A stretch of DNA of 64,000 nucleotides from Pedobacter sp. SL55 (GCF_026625705.1 NZ_CP113059.1:1240001-1304000); one strand, 5' to 3'. Positions 25,062-35,454 are shown, counted from the first letter of the stretch. Notes: a model not told the origin generated them from the letters alone. A program made the numbers and translations.

Positions 25062-25128
25062 TAACCACAAAGGCACTAAAACACAAAGGTTTTCTTTATA
25101 CTTCGTGTTCTTTGTGCCTTTGTGGTTT
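25062..25128. repeat. Intergenic palindrome, family C (AACCACAAAGGCAC)
   Basis: Arms taaccacaaaggcac and gtgcctttgtggtttt enclose a partly paired centre. It sits between the peroxiredoxin and thioredoxin genes on the same strand. It could attenuate or stabilise the message. Single arms occur at about 22374-22400 and 34155-34178. Confidence 0.7.
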
Positions 25129-25139
25129 TTCTGTTCTAA

Positions 25140-25772
25140 TTAATTAGCACTTAAGTACTCAGCAACGCCAGTTCTAGTTGCGTTCATTGCCGATTTACCT
25201 TCTTCCCAGTTAGCTGGGCAAACTTCGCCATGTTTTTGTACGTGAGCGTAAGCATCAATTAAACGTAAATATTCTTTCACGTTTCTGCCCAGAGGCATAT
25301 CATTTACACTTTCGTGGAATACCTTGCCAGTCTCATCAATTAAATAAGTAGCACGGTACGATACGTTTGAACCAGAGAAAACTTCTTCGCCTTCTTCGGT
25401 ATAATCTACTTCTTGATCTAAGATACCTAAAGTACCTGCCAATTGTCTGTGTGTATCAGCAATTAAAGGGTAGGTTACACCTTCAATACCGCCGTTATCC
25501 TTAGCTGTGTTTAACCAAGCAAAGTGAACTTCGTTGGTATCGCAAGATGCGCCAATTACTACCGTATTTCTTTCTTTGAAATCTGCTAAAGCTGCTTGGA
25601 AAGCGTGTAATTCGGTAGGGCAAACAAAAGTGAAATCTTTTGGATACCAGAATAATAATACTTTAGAGTTATTTTTTACTGCTTCTTCAAATACGTTGAT
25701 TTTCAAATCGTCGCCCATTTCAGACATGGCATCAACTGTAATACTAGGGAATTTTTTACCTACGAAACTCAT
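25140..25772 (-). CDS. Peroxiredoxin, typical 2-Cys (AhpC/Prx1)
   Basis: A 210-residue peroxiredoxin that reduces hydrogen peroxide and organic peroxides. The peroxidatic cysteine lies in DFTFVCPTELHAFQ (about residues 47-60) and the resolving cysteine in GEVCPANWEEG (about 183-193). Full length for the Prx1/AhpC group. It is the first gene of the cluster with thioredoxin and DUF6952, and a good Bacteroidota promoter lies upstream. Confidence 0.93.
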   Translation of the reverse strand: MSFVGKKFPSITVDAMSEMGDDLKINVFEEAVKNNSKVLLFWYPKDFTFVCPTELHAFQAALADFKERNTVVIGASCDTNEVHFAWLNTAKDNGGIEGVTYPLIADTHRQLAGTLGILDQEVDYTEEGEEVFSGSNVSYRATYLIDETGKVFHESVNDMPLGRNVKEYLRLIDAYAHVQKHGEVCPANWEEGKSAMNATRTGVAEYLSAN

Positions 25773-25803
25773 AATTATTTTTGTTTTTAAATTTTTCTTG
25801 CCG

Positions 25804-25835
25804 CAAAGATAGGGTAAAACAAAGGCTAAGACAAT
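25804..25835 (-). promoter_or_regulatory. Promoter of the peroxiredoxin gene
   Basis: On the minus strand ATTG, 20 bases, then TATCTTTG. This fits the Bacteroidota -33 TTG / -7 TAnnTTTG pattern and ends 32 bases before the ATG. Confidence 0.65.
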
Positions 25836-25915
25836 CCAAAACCGATACTAAATTTTGATATCCTTATAGACAAAAACTATTTTTTTAAGTGAAATATTAA
25901 ATTTTAACTATAGCA

Positions 25916-25941
25916 AAAAGCCCCGATTTTTATCGGGGCTG
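25916..25941. terminator. Terminator-like hairpin
   Basis: Stem aaaagccccgat / atcggggct with T-rich flank, downstream of aspS on the minus strand. Confidence 0.7.
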
Positions 25942-25981
25942 CTATTCTTTTTGCTAATCGCAAACTGCTAACTTAATATTG

Positions 25982-27733
25982 TTAACTGCCAACTGTACTA
26001 ATCTTCAATTCTTTCAATTGCTTATTATCAATTGTGCTTGGGCTATCAATCATTACATCTCTGCCCGAGTTGTTTTTAGGGAAAGCAATTACATCTCTAA
26101 TGGTATCTAAACCCGCAAAAAGAGATACCAAACGGTCGAAACCGAAGGCTAAACCACCGTGTGGCGGAGCGCCATATTCGAAAGCATCTAACAAGAAGCC
26201 AAATTGTTTTTTCGCTTCTTCATCAGAAAAACCTAAATGCTTAAACATTAAAGCCTGTGTTTCCTTATCGTGTATACGGATAGAACCACCGCCAATTTCA
26301 GTACCGTTCAATACCATATCGTAAGCATTTGCTCGTACCTCGCCTGGTTTGGTATCTAACAGAGCGATATCTTCTGGCTTTGGCGAAGTAAAAGGGTGGT
26401 GCATGGCGTGATAGCGTTCACTTTCCTCATCCCATTCTAACAGTGGGAAATCTAACACCCAAAGTGCCGAAAACTTATCTTTATCGCGTAAGCCTAAACG
26501 AGAACCCATTTCTAAACGCAGCTCGTTCATTTGTTTTTGTACTTTTTCTTTTACCGCACCAGCTAAAACCAATACTAAATCGCCTGGCTCGGTTTGTAAC
26601 GCTGCCGACCATTTTTTCAGTTCATCCTCGTTGTAAAACTTATCTACCGACGATTTTAATGAACCATCTTCGTTGTGGCGCATGTAAATCAAACCAGTAG
26701 CACCAATTTGAGGTTTCTTCACAAAATCTGTTAATTCATCTAACTGCTTACGAGTGTAATGTGCACAACCTTTAGCGTTAATGCCCACTACCAATTCTGC
26801 GTTATCGAAAACTGCAAAATCTTTGCCTTTAACGATAGCGTTAAGCTCTACAAAAAGCATTTCGAAACGCGTATCTGGCTTGTCAGAACCATATAAACGC
26901 ATGGCATCGCTGTATTGCATACGAGGTACTTCTGGCAAATCAATGCCTTTAATTTCTTTGAACAAAGTTCTAATCAAACCCTCGAAAGTGTTCAAAATAT
27001 CTTCTTGCTCTACAAACGACATTTCGCAGTCTATTTGTGTAAACTCTGGCTGTCTATCCGCACGTAAATCTTCATCCCTAAAGCATTTCACAATTTGGAA
27101 ATACCTATCGAAACCAGAAACCATTAGCAATTGCTTAAAAGTTTGTGGCGATTGTGGCAATGCGTAAAACTCGCCAGCATTCATCCGGCTAGGTACCACA
27201 AAATCACGAGCACCTTCTGGCGTAGATTTAATTAAAACAGGTGTTTCTACCTCAATAAAATCTAATCCATCTAAATACCTACGTACCGATTGTGCCATTC
27301 TGTGACGCAAAACCATGTTGTTACGCACGGGGTTTCTACGTAAATCCAAGTAACGATATTTCATGCGTAAATCGTCGCCACCATCAGTTTCATCAGCAAT
27401 TAAGAACGGAGGCAATTTCGCTGCGTTCAAAATCTCTAGTGAAGTAACCTTTATTTCGATATCTCCAGTTGGGATTTCTTTATTTTTATTGGTACGCTCA
27501 ACTACAGTTCCGCTCACTTTAATCACAAATTCTCTACCAAGTTCACGGGCTTGCTGGCATAAATTGGCATTATCGTTCATGTTAAATACCAATTGGGTAA
27601 TGCCATAACGATCGCGGATGTCGATAAAAGTCATTCCGCCCAAATCTCTAGAGTTCTGCATCCAGCCGCACAAAGTAACGTTTTCGCCCAAGTTTTCGAG
27701 GTTTAACGCACCGCAAGTAGTTGTTCTTAACAT
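25982..27733 (-). CDS. aspS: Aspartyl-tRNA synthetase
   Basis: A 583-residue bacterial-type class II synthetase that charges tRNA-Asp. The N-terminal OB-fold anticodon-binding domain ([20 protein letters not shown]) is followed by the catalytic domain with motif 2 ([20 protein letters not shown], near residue 218) and motif 3 ([15 protein letters not shown], near 540). The GAD insertion lies between them, which is typical of bacterial AspRS. Complete and in frame. A TACTTTTG box lies upstream at 27757-27764. Confidence 0.96.
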   Translation of the reverse strand: MLRTTTCGALNLENLGENVTLCGWMQNSRDLGGMTFIDIRDRYGITQLVFNMNDNANLCQQARELGREFVIKVSGTVVERTNKNKEIPTGDIEIKVTSLEILNAAKLPPFLIADETDGGDDLRMKYRYLDLRRNPVRNNMVLRHRMAQSVRRYLDGLDFIEVETPVLIKSTPEGARDFVVPSRMNAGEFYALPQSPQTFKQLLMVSGFDRYFQIVKCFRDEDLRADRQPEFTQIDCEMSFVEQEDILNTFEGLIRTLFKEIKGIDLPEVPRMQYSDAMRLYGSDKPDTRFEMLFVELNAIVKGKDFAVFDNAELVVGINAKGCAHYTRKQLDELTDFVKKPQIGATGLIYMRHNEDGSLKSSVDKFYNEDELKKWSAALQTEPGDLVLVLAGAVKEKVQKQMNELRLEMGSRLGLRDKDKFSALWVLDFPLLEWDEESERYHAMHHPFTSPKPEDIALLDTKPGEVRANAYDMVLNGTEIGGGSIRIHDKETQALMFKHLGFSDEEAKKQFGFLLDAFEYGAPPHGGLAFGFDRLVSLFAGLDTIRDVIAFPKNNSGRDVMIDSPSTIDNKQLKELKISTVGS

Positions 27734-28130
27734 ATTTATTTCAAATGTATAAGCCGCAAAAGTACGAATTGATTTATGATTTACGATTTACGATTTTAGA
27801 TTTAGCCTTTAAAGGAGTTAAATAATCCTTTTTTGAAGAGCAATACCTGTTTTTCAATCAACGTTAGTCCGGCTTTACACTGCAACTCCTCTCCCGAGGC
27901 AAGCTCGGGATGCGGGGTTTCCGTTTCAATCCGGTCTAGTTAACATCGCCTTTTGCCAATATTTCTAGGTCAGCTCTAAGTCGGTCTAAAACCTGCTTTG
28001 TAGCAATTACAAAAATTACATTTAAACATTCTAGCTATATTTGCCAACCCTTAAAACAATTCGGATCTTGCTTGTCAATCCAATTTTTGGGGAACCAGAC
28101 ATTAATTATTCATACGAAATCAAACAATTT
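27734..28130. other. Spacer between aspS and the DUF4932 gene
   Basis: A spacer of 397 bases without a gene. It holds the aspS -7 box TACTTTTG (minus strand, 27764-27757), a run of gattta/cgattt simple repeats (about 27768-27800) and a small hairpin cccgaggcaagctcggg (about 27893-27910). Confidence 0.55.
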
Positions 28131-29263
28131 ATGAAGAGAATTATCGCTGTTCTAATCTTAGCTATTTTTGCATTACCATCAGTTGCACAGCACAAAAAAG
28201 TAAATTTCACTAAAGAATTTATCAAACAAAACAGGGGTAAATTCCATATCGAAGTAAACGAGTTAAAGGAACTACTCATCACTATGCTGGCCATTACCAA
28301 TTCTGGTCTCGAAAACGATGACATGTTTGAGCAGAAAGGGGAGTGCATTATCAAAACATCTTAAAGCAATTTAAACCATTTAAAACCGAGCCCATTATCC
28401 TTAAAATGGATTCGCTGATGAAAGTGACGCCGCTTAACTATATTTTCTTTACGGGTAACTCGCAAACCTATCAATTCGATGCTGATACTTTAAAACCAAG
28501 TGAGGTATATTTGTTTACCGCCAATGCAGCGGCCAACGTAAAAATCGATAAAAATCCAATTTCTACCTATAAAAAAGAAATTGAGGCTTTTGCCAAAAAA
28601 TCGGGCTTCAGGAAGTTTTACCAAAGCCAACAGCCGCTATACCGACAAATTTATGATGACTATAAGCGTAAGGTAAACCTCGAAAAGCAATGGAAATGGC
28701 TGGAGAAAAATTTCGAAGCGAAAAATGATTGTTATGTAATCTACACCTCCCCGCTAATTAACGGGCTAAACTACACCACAGGTTATACCGAAGGCGATTT
28801 TAAATTAATTGAAATGGTTTTACCGGCGGTTTCAGACCCAGAAGGTAAGAGTGGAAAAGCTTCGGAAGCGTTTAATACCAGGGTAATGTTTACAGAAATT
28901 GACCACAATTATGTTGACATACCCAGCAAAAAATTGAAAGCCGATATAGAAGCGGCATTAAAGGATCGCAACAAGTGGGTAAATAAAAAAGCCTACGGAA
29001 CGGAATATTATCCAAACGGAGAAAAGGTTTTTAACGAGTACATGACCTTCGCCGTATTTATTCTTTACGCCCAAGAAAATTGGAAACGTGACCCTAAATT
29101 AATTGCCGAAATCGAAAAAGAAGTGATTGAAATTATGATCAGTCGTGGTTTTACAAAGATGAATGAGTTTACTGCAACCTTGAAAAACCTGCGTTCAAAA
29201 GGTAAGAAGCAAAAAATAGATCAACTTTATCCAGCATTGATCAAATGGTGTGCTGTGCAGTAG
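28131..29263 (+). pseudogene. DUF4932-like secreted protein, frameshifted
   Basis: A signal peptide (MKRIIAVLILAIFALPSVAQ) and the first 78 residues read from 28131 to a stop at 28362. The remaining 300 residues continue in another frame, joining at ...MFEQKGE / HYQNILKQFKPFK. One missing base at about 28340 explains the break. The layout (NELKELLITMLAITN, later NYTTGYTEGDF, then VMFTEIDHNYVD and EYMTFAVFILYA) suits the DUF4932 family of secreted Bacteroidota proteins. The TEIDHNYV and EYMTFA pieces recall metal-binding peptidase motifs, but the function is not established. Confidence 0.7.
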
Positions 29264-29395
29264 CAGCTTAATCCTTGGTGTACTAAGTGAAAATTAGTTT
29301 GTGGCAGCAATTGCTTGCTGTTTTGTTTTACTCAAAATAAGAGTATTCCCCAAGGTTTTTCTATCTTCGGTAAGATTTTATCGAAATATCAAATT

Positions 29396-30642
29396 ATGAT
29401 CAAACAACTTTCTTGTGTTTTTACACTTCTTGCCTTTTCTTTTTTACAGTCGTTAGCGCAAACAGCACCTACAGCTTTAACTGCTAATAATATTACAGCA
29501 AATACAACAACCGTTAGTTGGGTAGCTTCTACAGCAACGCTATCGACTTCTGTTAGAGCAGAAGGTTTTGAGCAGCCTTTTGGTACACAAGTTTGGAGCA
29601 ACGGCGGTTACGATTGGTTTTTCGATTATAATGACGATATTAGAGAATACAATGGGGGTGCTCATACAGGAGCTAGTTCGTGGTATGTTAGAGGTTCTGC
29701 CGACAGGAGCACCTTTTTTGTAATATTCCGTTGAACATTAAAGGTTTTTGGGCAAATTTTTATACTTTCTCTTCAAGTAACGAAACCTAAACCATTAAAG
29801 GTTTTAGTGAGACTGGAGTAGAGCTGTATTCGAAAATCGTTAGTGCTGGCCCTTTCGGGGGTGGTGGTTTCGAATACGTTAGCCTTAATTGGGAGAATGT
29901 TAAGAAAATAAACATTAGTTACCGTCAAGATCCTAATTTAAGCTTAATGGTTGACGATTTGGAATTTACGCCTGCTGCAAATGCCTACCCATACTATTTA
30001 TCTACCAGCAACACTGCTCCAAGCAATAACACTGCCGCAACTAGTGTAGCTACGGGAACAAGCATTAATCTAAGTAATTTACAGCCATCTACTACGTACT
30101 ACCTTTGGATGCGCACTTACAATGGCGACAGCTATGGCAACTGGACAGTTAGCCCTTTAAGCTTTACCACAGCACCTCAAGTATTGCCAATAGAGCTTAA
30201 AAGTTTACAGGCCGAAGTTAAGGGAAACAACTTACTTGTAAATTGGCAAACCAGCAGCGAAAGTAACAACAGCCACTTTTTTGTTCAGGTTCCTGCTAAT
30301 GGCCGCACTTGGACCGATTTAGCCAAAGTAGCTTCAAAAGCAGCCAATGGTAATGCTGCAACCGAGCTAAGTTATACTTTCAGCTTTCCGTTAGGGCAAA
30401 TTGCCTTGGCTGGTTTTGGTTTATTGGGCTTATTTTTATTGCCGGCTACCCGAAACAAATGGCTTAGGTTGTTAATGGTTGCTTTAGTAATAGGTGGTAT
30501 GGCAGGTTGCGCTAAAACATCCGAATTGTCTGACGAATTAAATAATGGCTTAAAAACTGGGCAGGCAATTTATGTAAGGCTTGCGCAGGTAGATTTAAAC
30601 GGCACCATAAATTATAGCGAAGCTGTACTGGTAAAAAGGTAG
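29396..30642 (+). pseudogene. Fibronectin type III surface protein with frameshift and stop
   Basis: It starts with a signal peptide (MIKQLSCVFTLLAFSFLQSL) and a fibronectin-like strand pattern (APTALTANNITANTTTVSWV). The frame breaks near 29714-29719 (six T in a row), and the other frame has an in-frame TAA at 29788 before continuing through VELYSKIVSAGPFGGGGFEY. A second fibronectin-type piece (LSNLQPSTTYYLWMRTYNGD) and a C-terminus with a hydrophobic segment follow (QIALAGFGLLGLFLLPATRN, then FVRLAQVDLNG-like YVRLAQVDLNGTINYS). Two lesions of different kinds make true decay more likely here than in the other broken genes. Confidence 0.65.
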
Positions 30643-30772
30643 CAATTAGATGTTTGTTAGGCAATAATTAGTCATTGTGGGTAAATGGTAAATGTTTTGA
30701 GCACTTATTAACCATCATCAAAATCTCACATCTCATATCTCAAAACTCACATCTATTTCTTATTTTGCACCA

Positions 30773-31918
30773 ATGCAGTTTAAAGAGATTATTGGACAAG
30801 AAGACGTAAAGCAACACTTATTGCAAACCGTAGCCGAAAACAGGGTTAGCCATGCGCAACTCTTTCTTTCGCCTGCCGGAAGTGGTGCAGTGCCCTTGGC
30901 TATTGCATACGCCCAGTACATTAACTGCCAAGACAGAACAGCCGAAGATAGCTGTGGCGAATGTGCTTCTTGCCGTAAATACGAACGCCTAATTCATCCA
31001 GATTTACATTTCTCCTATCCATTTTTTGCTTCTAAAGATGTGAAAATTGCGACAGATGTGCTGGAAGAATGGCGCAACATGGTGCTCGAAAATCCTTACT
31101 TCGATTTAGATATTTGGCGCTCTAAATTAAGTGCAGATAACAAGCAGGCGAACATCAACATTGCCGAGGCGCACGATATCATCAAAAAATTAAGCTACAA
31201 AGCTTTCGAGGCCGATACCAAAGTGCTCATTATGTGGTTGCCAGAGTATTTAGATAGGGAAGGAAATGCACTACTTAAAATTATTGAAGAACCGCCTGCG
31301 AAAACCCTGTTTATCTTGATTGCACAGAACCAAGAACAGATTTTATCCACTATTTTATCTCGTACACAGATTGTAAAAATTCCTAAGTTGCAAGATGAAG
31401 TGGTAAAACAGTATTTGATAGATAAAGCCAATCTCTCAGACCACCAAGCAGAAGAATACAGCTTTTTGGCTGATGGAAATTTGATTGAAGCCAATGCTTT
31501 GCTGGCCGACCAAGCGAATAACAATGCGGGATATTTTGCAGAGTGGTTGCGTATGGCTTACGGTAACCGAGTACCAGATATGATGGCTTTTACCGAAACT
31601 GCGGCAAGCTGGGGCAGGGAAAATCAGAAAAATTATATCAAGTACGGTATCAACTTTTTGCGTGAGTGTGGATTAATTATTAGTGGAGCCGAGGTATTGG
31701 TAAAACTGCCTCCTCAGCACCTAGAAGTAGCAAAAAAATTATCAGGGGTATTAAATATGGCCATGGTAGAAGCCTTAATTAACGAATTAGAAAAGGCGCA
31801 TTACCATATCGAGCGTAATGCGAATCCGAAAATTCTGTTTTTAGATGTATCTTTACAACTGGTAAAAATTATAAAGTTTAAAACGCTCCCGAAAGGGACT
31901 CAATATATATACAGTTAA
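30773..31918 (+). CDS. holB: DNA polymerase III delta' subunit
   Basis: A 381-residue AAA+ clamp-loader subunit. It begins MQFKEIIGQEDVKQHLLQTV, has the degenerate P-loop region LFLSPAGSGAVPLAIAYAQY, a zinc-binding module CGECASCRKYERLIHPD, and the SRC-like element TILSRTQIV near residue 205. The modified P-loop is normal for delta', which does not hydrolyse ATP itself. Neighbours ricT-like and gldH are in the same order in many Bacteroidota. Confidence 0.92.
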   Translation: MQFKEIIGQEDVKQHLLQTVAENRVSHAQLFLSPAGSGAVPLAIAYAQYINCQDRTAEDSCGECASCRKYERLIHPDLHFSYPFFASKDVKIATDVLEEWRNMVLENPYFDLDIWRSKLSADNKQANINIAEAHDIIKKLSYKAFEADTKVLIMWLPEYLDREGNALLKIIEEPPAKTLFILIAQNQEQILSTILSRTQIVKIPKLQDEVVKQYLIDKANLSDHQAEEYSFLADGNLIEANALLADQANNNAGYFAEWLRMAYGNRVPDMMAFTETAASWGRENQKNYIKYGINFLRECGLIISGAEVLVKLPPQHLEVAKKLSGVLNMAMVEALINELEKAHYHIERNANPKILFLDVSLQLVKIIKFKTLPKGTQYIYS

Positions 31919-31920
31919 TT

Positions 31921-33486
31921 ATGGGATGTGGAAGTTGCTCGTCGGGAGGTGGTTGTGCCCCCGCTGGCTGCAAAAGTAATGGCTCTTGCCTTACTGGAGG
32001 CTGCCAAAAAATGGAAGTACACGACTGGCTGTCTAACCTGGATATGCCATCAAATTATAGATCTTTTCCAATTATAGAAGTTAAATTTAAAGGCTCCAGA
32101 AAAGAGTTTTTTGTGAATAACGATGATATCTATTTGGAAATTGGCGAATTGATTGCCGTTGAAGGTGCTACTGGCGGCTACGATATTGGACACGTTTCGC
32201 TAACTGGCGAATTGGTGCGCACGCAATTGAAACGTAGGAAGACGCCGATAGATCAGGTTACGCGTAAGGTTTACAGAAAAGCCACAGAAGCTGATGTAGA
32301 AAAATGGAAAATAGCAAAAGGCTTAGAGTGGGAAACCATGCATAAAGCCCGTACGTTGGCTTTAGATCTAAAGCTTTCTATGAAAATTAGCGACGTAGAT
32401 TACCAAGGCGATAGAACAAAGGCAACTTTCTTTTATACCGCCGAGGGTAGGGTAGATTTTAGGGAACTGATCAAAAAAATGGCCGAGGCTTTTCGTATAC
32501 GAATCGAGATGCGCCAAGTTGGTATGCGCCAGGAAGCTGGCCGTTTGGGTGGTATCGGTTCTTGCGGTCGCGAATTGTGCTGCTCTACTTGGTTAACTAA
32601 CTTTAAAACGGTTTCTACGGCTGCGGCACGTTACCAAAACCTTTCGCTAAATACCTTAAAACTTGCCGGGCAATGTGGTAAGTTAAAGTGCTGCTTAAAC
32701 TACGAGTTGGATACTTATTTAGATGCTCTGAAAGATATTCCAGATCGTATCGAATCGCTACAAACCGAAGTTGGTGTTGCCCGTCATCAAAAAACAGATA
32801 TCTTCAAAAAACTGATGTGGTTCAGTTATGCTAATCAAGAAGATTGGATCCCGTTAAAGGTTGACCGTGTGAAAGAAATCATGGCGATGAACAAACGCGG
32901 CGAAAAGCCAAGCAACTTGAAAGACGAAGCGGTGGAATTGAAAACTACGGCTGTGGTAGAAAAAACGCATGACTACGAAAATGTGGTTGGTCAGGACAGC
33001 TTAACCCGCTTAGATGAGAAAAATCGCAACAGGAACAATCGTAACCGTAGCAATAAAGACCGCAACAATAGAGAACGAGGAGAGCGTGGAGAACGTGACA
33101 GAAATAGGCCTCAGTCTAATCAAGGTGGCGATAAAGAGAACGGCGAGAATAGAAACGGACAAGCCGGAGCTAAAAACAGAGATAGACACCAGAACCAAAA
33201 TAGGCAGCAACAGGCTAAATCTTCGGAAAAGCCTCAGCAAGAGCAAAATCCAAGAAACCAGCAGAAAAAGGAAAATCGGCCACAACAAAACCAGCGTCAA
33301 CCTCAAAAGCCTGTAGAAGATAAGGCGAATAACCAGCCTAGTTCAAAGGCGGAAGCGCCTCAAGCGCAAGGCGAAGGTGGTAACCCAGAGCAAAAGCGTA
33401 ACAATAGAAATAGAAATAAAAACCGCAATAGGAATAGGCAGCAAGGAGATAAAAATAAAGACCAAGGACCAAAGCCAAATGAATAG
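31921..33486 (+). CDS. PSP1-domain protein, RicT-like, with basic low-complexity tail
   Basis: A 521-residue protein with a cysteine/glycine-rich start (MGCGSCSSGGGC...) and a PSP1 C-terminal domain at about 110-200. Two cysteine clusters, GRELCCSTWL and GQCGKLKCCLNYE (residues about 218-262), could bind an iron-sulfur cluster as in the B. subtilis RicT complex that controls RNA maturation. From about residue 360 the protein is an Asn/Arg/Gln-rich disordered tail with repeated RNRN-type units, likely RNA-binding. It starts two bases after holB, so the pair is co-transcribed. The exact role in Bacteroidota is unknown. Confidence 0.85.
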   Translation: MGCGSCSSGGGCAPAGCKSNGSCLTGGCQKMEVHDWLSNLDMPSNYRSFPIIEVKFKGSRKEFFVNNDDIYLEIGELIAVEGATGGYDIGHVSLTGELVRTQLKRRKTPIDQVTRKVYRKATEADVEKWKIAKGLEWETMHKARTLALDLKLSMKISDVDYQGDRTKATFFYTAEGRVDFRELIKKMAEAFRIRIEMRQVGMRQEAGRLGGIGSCGRELCCSTWLTNFKTVSTAAARYQNLSLNTLKLAGQCGKLKCCLNYELDTYLDALKDIPDRIESLQTEVGVARHQKTDIFKKLMWFSYANQEDWIPLKVDRVKEIMAMNKRGEKPSNLKDEAVELKTTAVVEKTHDYENVVGQDSLTRLDEKNRNRNNRNRSNKDRNNRERGERGERDRNRPQSNQGGDKENGENRNGQAGAKNRDRHQNQNRQQQAKSSEKPQQEQNPRNQQKKENRPQQNQRQPQKPVEDKANNQPSSKAEAPQAQGEGGNPEQKRNNRNRNKNRNRNRQQGDKNKDQGPKPNE

Positions 33487-33599
33487 GAGTAAGGGATTAG
33501 GGATTAGGAATAAGGTTGAGCTGTGCGAAATCCCGATGCTTCGGGAAGCTAAGGGAGAGGAAGGCAAAGCTTTAGAAGTTAGAAGGACTATGCAGTATG

Positions 33600-33635
33600 C
33601 TTGTCCCCCTTTGGAGGGGGTAGGGGGAGGATTTT
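33600..33635. repeat. Hairpin repeat CCCCCTTTGGAGGGGG
   Basis: A palindrome gtccccctttggagggggta followed by gggggagg, similar in style to the family F units but shorter. It lies just upstream of the likely gldH start. Confidence 0.5.
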
Positions 33636-33655
33636 TAACAAATATCTTCTCTAAA

Positions 33656-34102
33656 TTGCATATTATTGCCATTTTCTGCTTTTTATTTACTTTCTTTTCC
33701 TGCAATTTCAACACCATAGTTGATACCAATCAAAGTATCGAAGATAACCAATGGTTGTACGCTAATGCTGCAAAGGCCGATTTTGAAATTAAGGATGTAA
33801 CCAGGCCTTATCAAGTTAATTTCAAATTGCGTATTAATACAGCATATCGGTATTCAAATTTGTTTGTATTAGCAACTTTAAAGGATGCGAAAAGTAGAAA
33901 AAAGATCCGCTATCAGTTTAAACTAGCGAAAGCCGATGGCACTTGGTTAGGTAAAGGGTCGGGAGATTTGTATACTTACTCTTTTCCACTACTTAAAAAC
34001 CATCGCTTTGCGGATACCGGAAAATACAGCATAGAGATAGAACAAAATATGCGAGATAACCCATTAGTTGGTATCAGCGATGTGGGTATTGAAGTGAAGT
34101 GA
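33656..34102 (+). CDS. gldH: Gliding motility lipoprotein GldH
   Basis: A protein of about 149 residues with a lipoprotein signal (IIAIFCFLFTFFSCNFNT, lipobox FFSC) and the GldH body (NQWLYANAAKADFEIKDVTR, then NLFVLATLKDAK and LLKNHRFADTGKYSIEIEQN). GldH belongs to the gliding/type IX secretion accessory set; its molecular job is not clear. The open frame extends up to 33377, but that part overlaps the RicT tail and the hairpin repeat and is not protein-like. I chose TTG at 33656, which leaves a proper signal; ATG at 33590 is an alternative. Confidence 0.8.
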   Translation: MHIIAIFCFLFTFFSCNFNTIVDTNQSIEDNQWLYANAAKADFEIKDVTRPYQVNFKLRINTAYRYSNLFVLATLKDAKSRKKIRYQFKLAKADGTWLGKGSGDLYTYSFPLLKNHRFADTGKYSIEIEQNMRDNPLVGISDVGIEVK

Positions 34103-34263
34103 TTTACGATTTTAGATTTACGAATTGGTCGTGGTACTATTAAAAGCTTTGCATTCTTCGTGTCTTTGTGGTTAAAATTATTAAATTGCTGCAAGGTTAT
34201 ATTGTTGGAAGTTTGGAAGATAATTTAATCATTCAAAATTCTAACATTTAGTCATTATTGTAT

Positions 34264-35454
34264 ATGAGAAAGAGATTATTGGCGGCTTGTCTGCTATTGG
34301 TTACATTTTCGGTAAACGCTGCCGAAATCAAATTTTTAGAAAATCCTACATGGACTTCTGTACTGGAGAAAGCAAAAAAGGAAAACAAGATCATCTTTTT
34401 AGATGCTTATGCAACTTGGTGTGGTCCATGTAAGCAAATGGATGCAGAAACCTACACCAATCAAGCAGTCGCTGATTTTTATAATGCAAATTTCATTAAC
34501 GTAAAATACGATATGGAAAAGGGCGAAGGCGCAATGCTGGCCGACAGGTATTATGTTTCTGCCTATCCAAATTTGATCTTTATCAGCCCAGATGGCGTAA
34601 TGTTACACAAGGGTATAGGTTTTGTTGCGGCAGATGAGTTTTTGGCTTTGGCTAAGGAAGCAAAAAATCCAGAAGCACAATATTATACGCTAAAAAAGAA
34701 TGCTTTGAAGCTAAACAATGCACAGTTTTTAAATTTTGCAAAACAAGCTGTAGAACTACAAGATGAAGATTTTGGATATATCAGCAAAGATTTTTTAGCG
34801 GCAAAACCCGATATTTTAGGTGATTCGGATTTGGTTGACTTGATTATGAATTATGCGTTTGTACTGCCCAAAGAAAAGGATTTAACGTATTTCTCTACCA
34901 GCAAAAATAAAATCATTAAAGTAGGTAAGTATAGCGAAGATGATTTTGAGGAACGTTTGGTAAGTTTAGCCATTCAGTTTGCCCTTTCTGAAGAGGTGCA
35001 GGTTACAGAAGAGATAGACTTTGAAGCGGTTAAAAGTATATTGGATAAATATGTTCCTAAAAGTTCGTTTTTCGTTTTTAACTACTTTAAAACCCAATAT
35101 TTCTTAGAAAACAAAGAAACAGACCAGGCGTTAACTGCTTTTAATGAGATTTTGGATAACCCGGATAAAGCAGGTTATCAGCAAATATGTAATGCCATGA
35201 TGGCTTTTGGTCCCATCTTATTTGAGGAAGGCAAGTTGGATACTTATTTAGATAAGTTTAATGCTATTCCGGTTGCTGCAAAAGAAAAGGAAGTAGCTTA
35301 TTTAAAAGATTTTGTGAAAGCAATTATCTACATTAAAACCAAACAAACCGATAAATTTAAAGGAATTGCAAATACCATGTTAGCGGATGCCAATACTCCA
35401 GAGGAAATTAAAAAAGATCTGAGAGCGGCGTTGCAGAATATGGGTGCTAATTAA
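34264..35454 (+). CDS. Periplasmic thioredoxin-like protein
   Basis: A 396-residue protein with a signal peptide (MRKRLLAACLLLVTFSVNAA). The N-terminal thioredoxin-like domain has the CGPC active site (AYATWCGPCKQMDAETYTN, about residues 50-68), followed by VSAYPNLIFISPDG. The C-terminal 230 residues are helical, TPR-like repeats without a recognised family (EETDQALTAFNEILDN-type units). It probably works in periplasmic disulfide reduction or repair. A TTG six bases upstream would add two residues; ATG at 34264 fits the signal peptide better. Confidence 0.83.
   Translation: MRKRLLAACLLLVTFSVNAAEIKFLENPTWTSVLEKAKKENKIIFLDAYATWCGPCKQMDAETYTNQAVADFYNANFINVKYDMEKGEGAMLADRYYVSAYPNLIFISPDGVMLHKGIGFVAADEFLALAKEAKNPEAQYYTLKKNALKLNNAQFLNFAKQAVELQDEDFGYISKDFLAAKPDILGDSDLVDLIMNYAFVLPKEKDLTYFSTSKNKIIKVGKYSEDDFEERLVSLAIQFALSEEVQVTEEIDFEAVKSILDKYVPKSSFFVFNYFKTQYFLENKETDQALTAFNEILDNPDKAGYQQICNAMMAFGPILFEEGKLDTYLDKFNAIPVAAKEKEVAYLKDFVKAIIYIKTKQTDKFKGIANTMLADANTPEEIKKDLRAALQNMGAN

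Noticed and set aside
33377..33655. Longer N-terminus for GldH
   Set aside because: This part overlaps the RicT-like tail and a hairpin repeat and would bury the lipoprotein signal, so it is most likely not translated as GldH.
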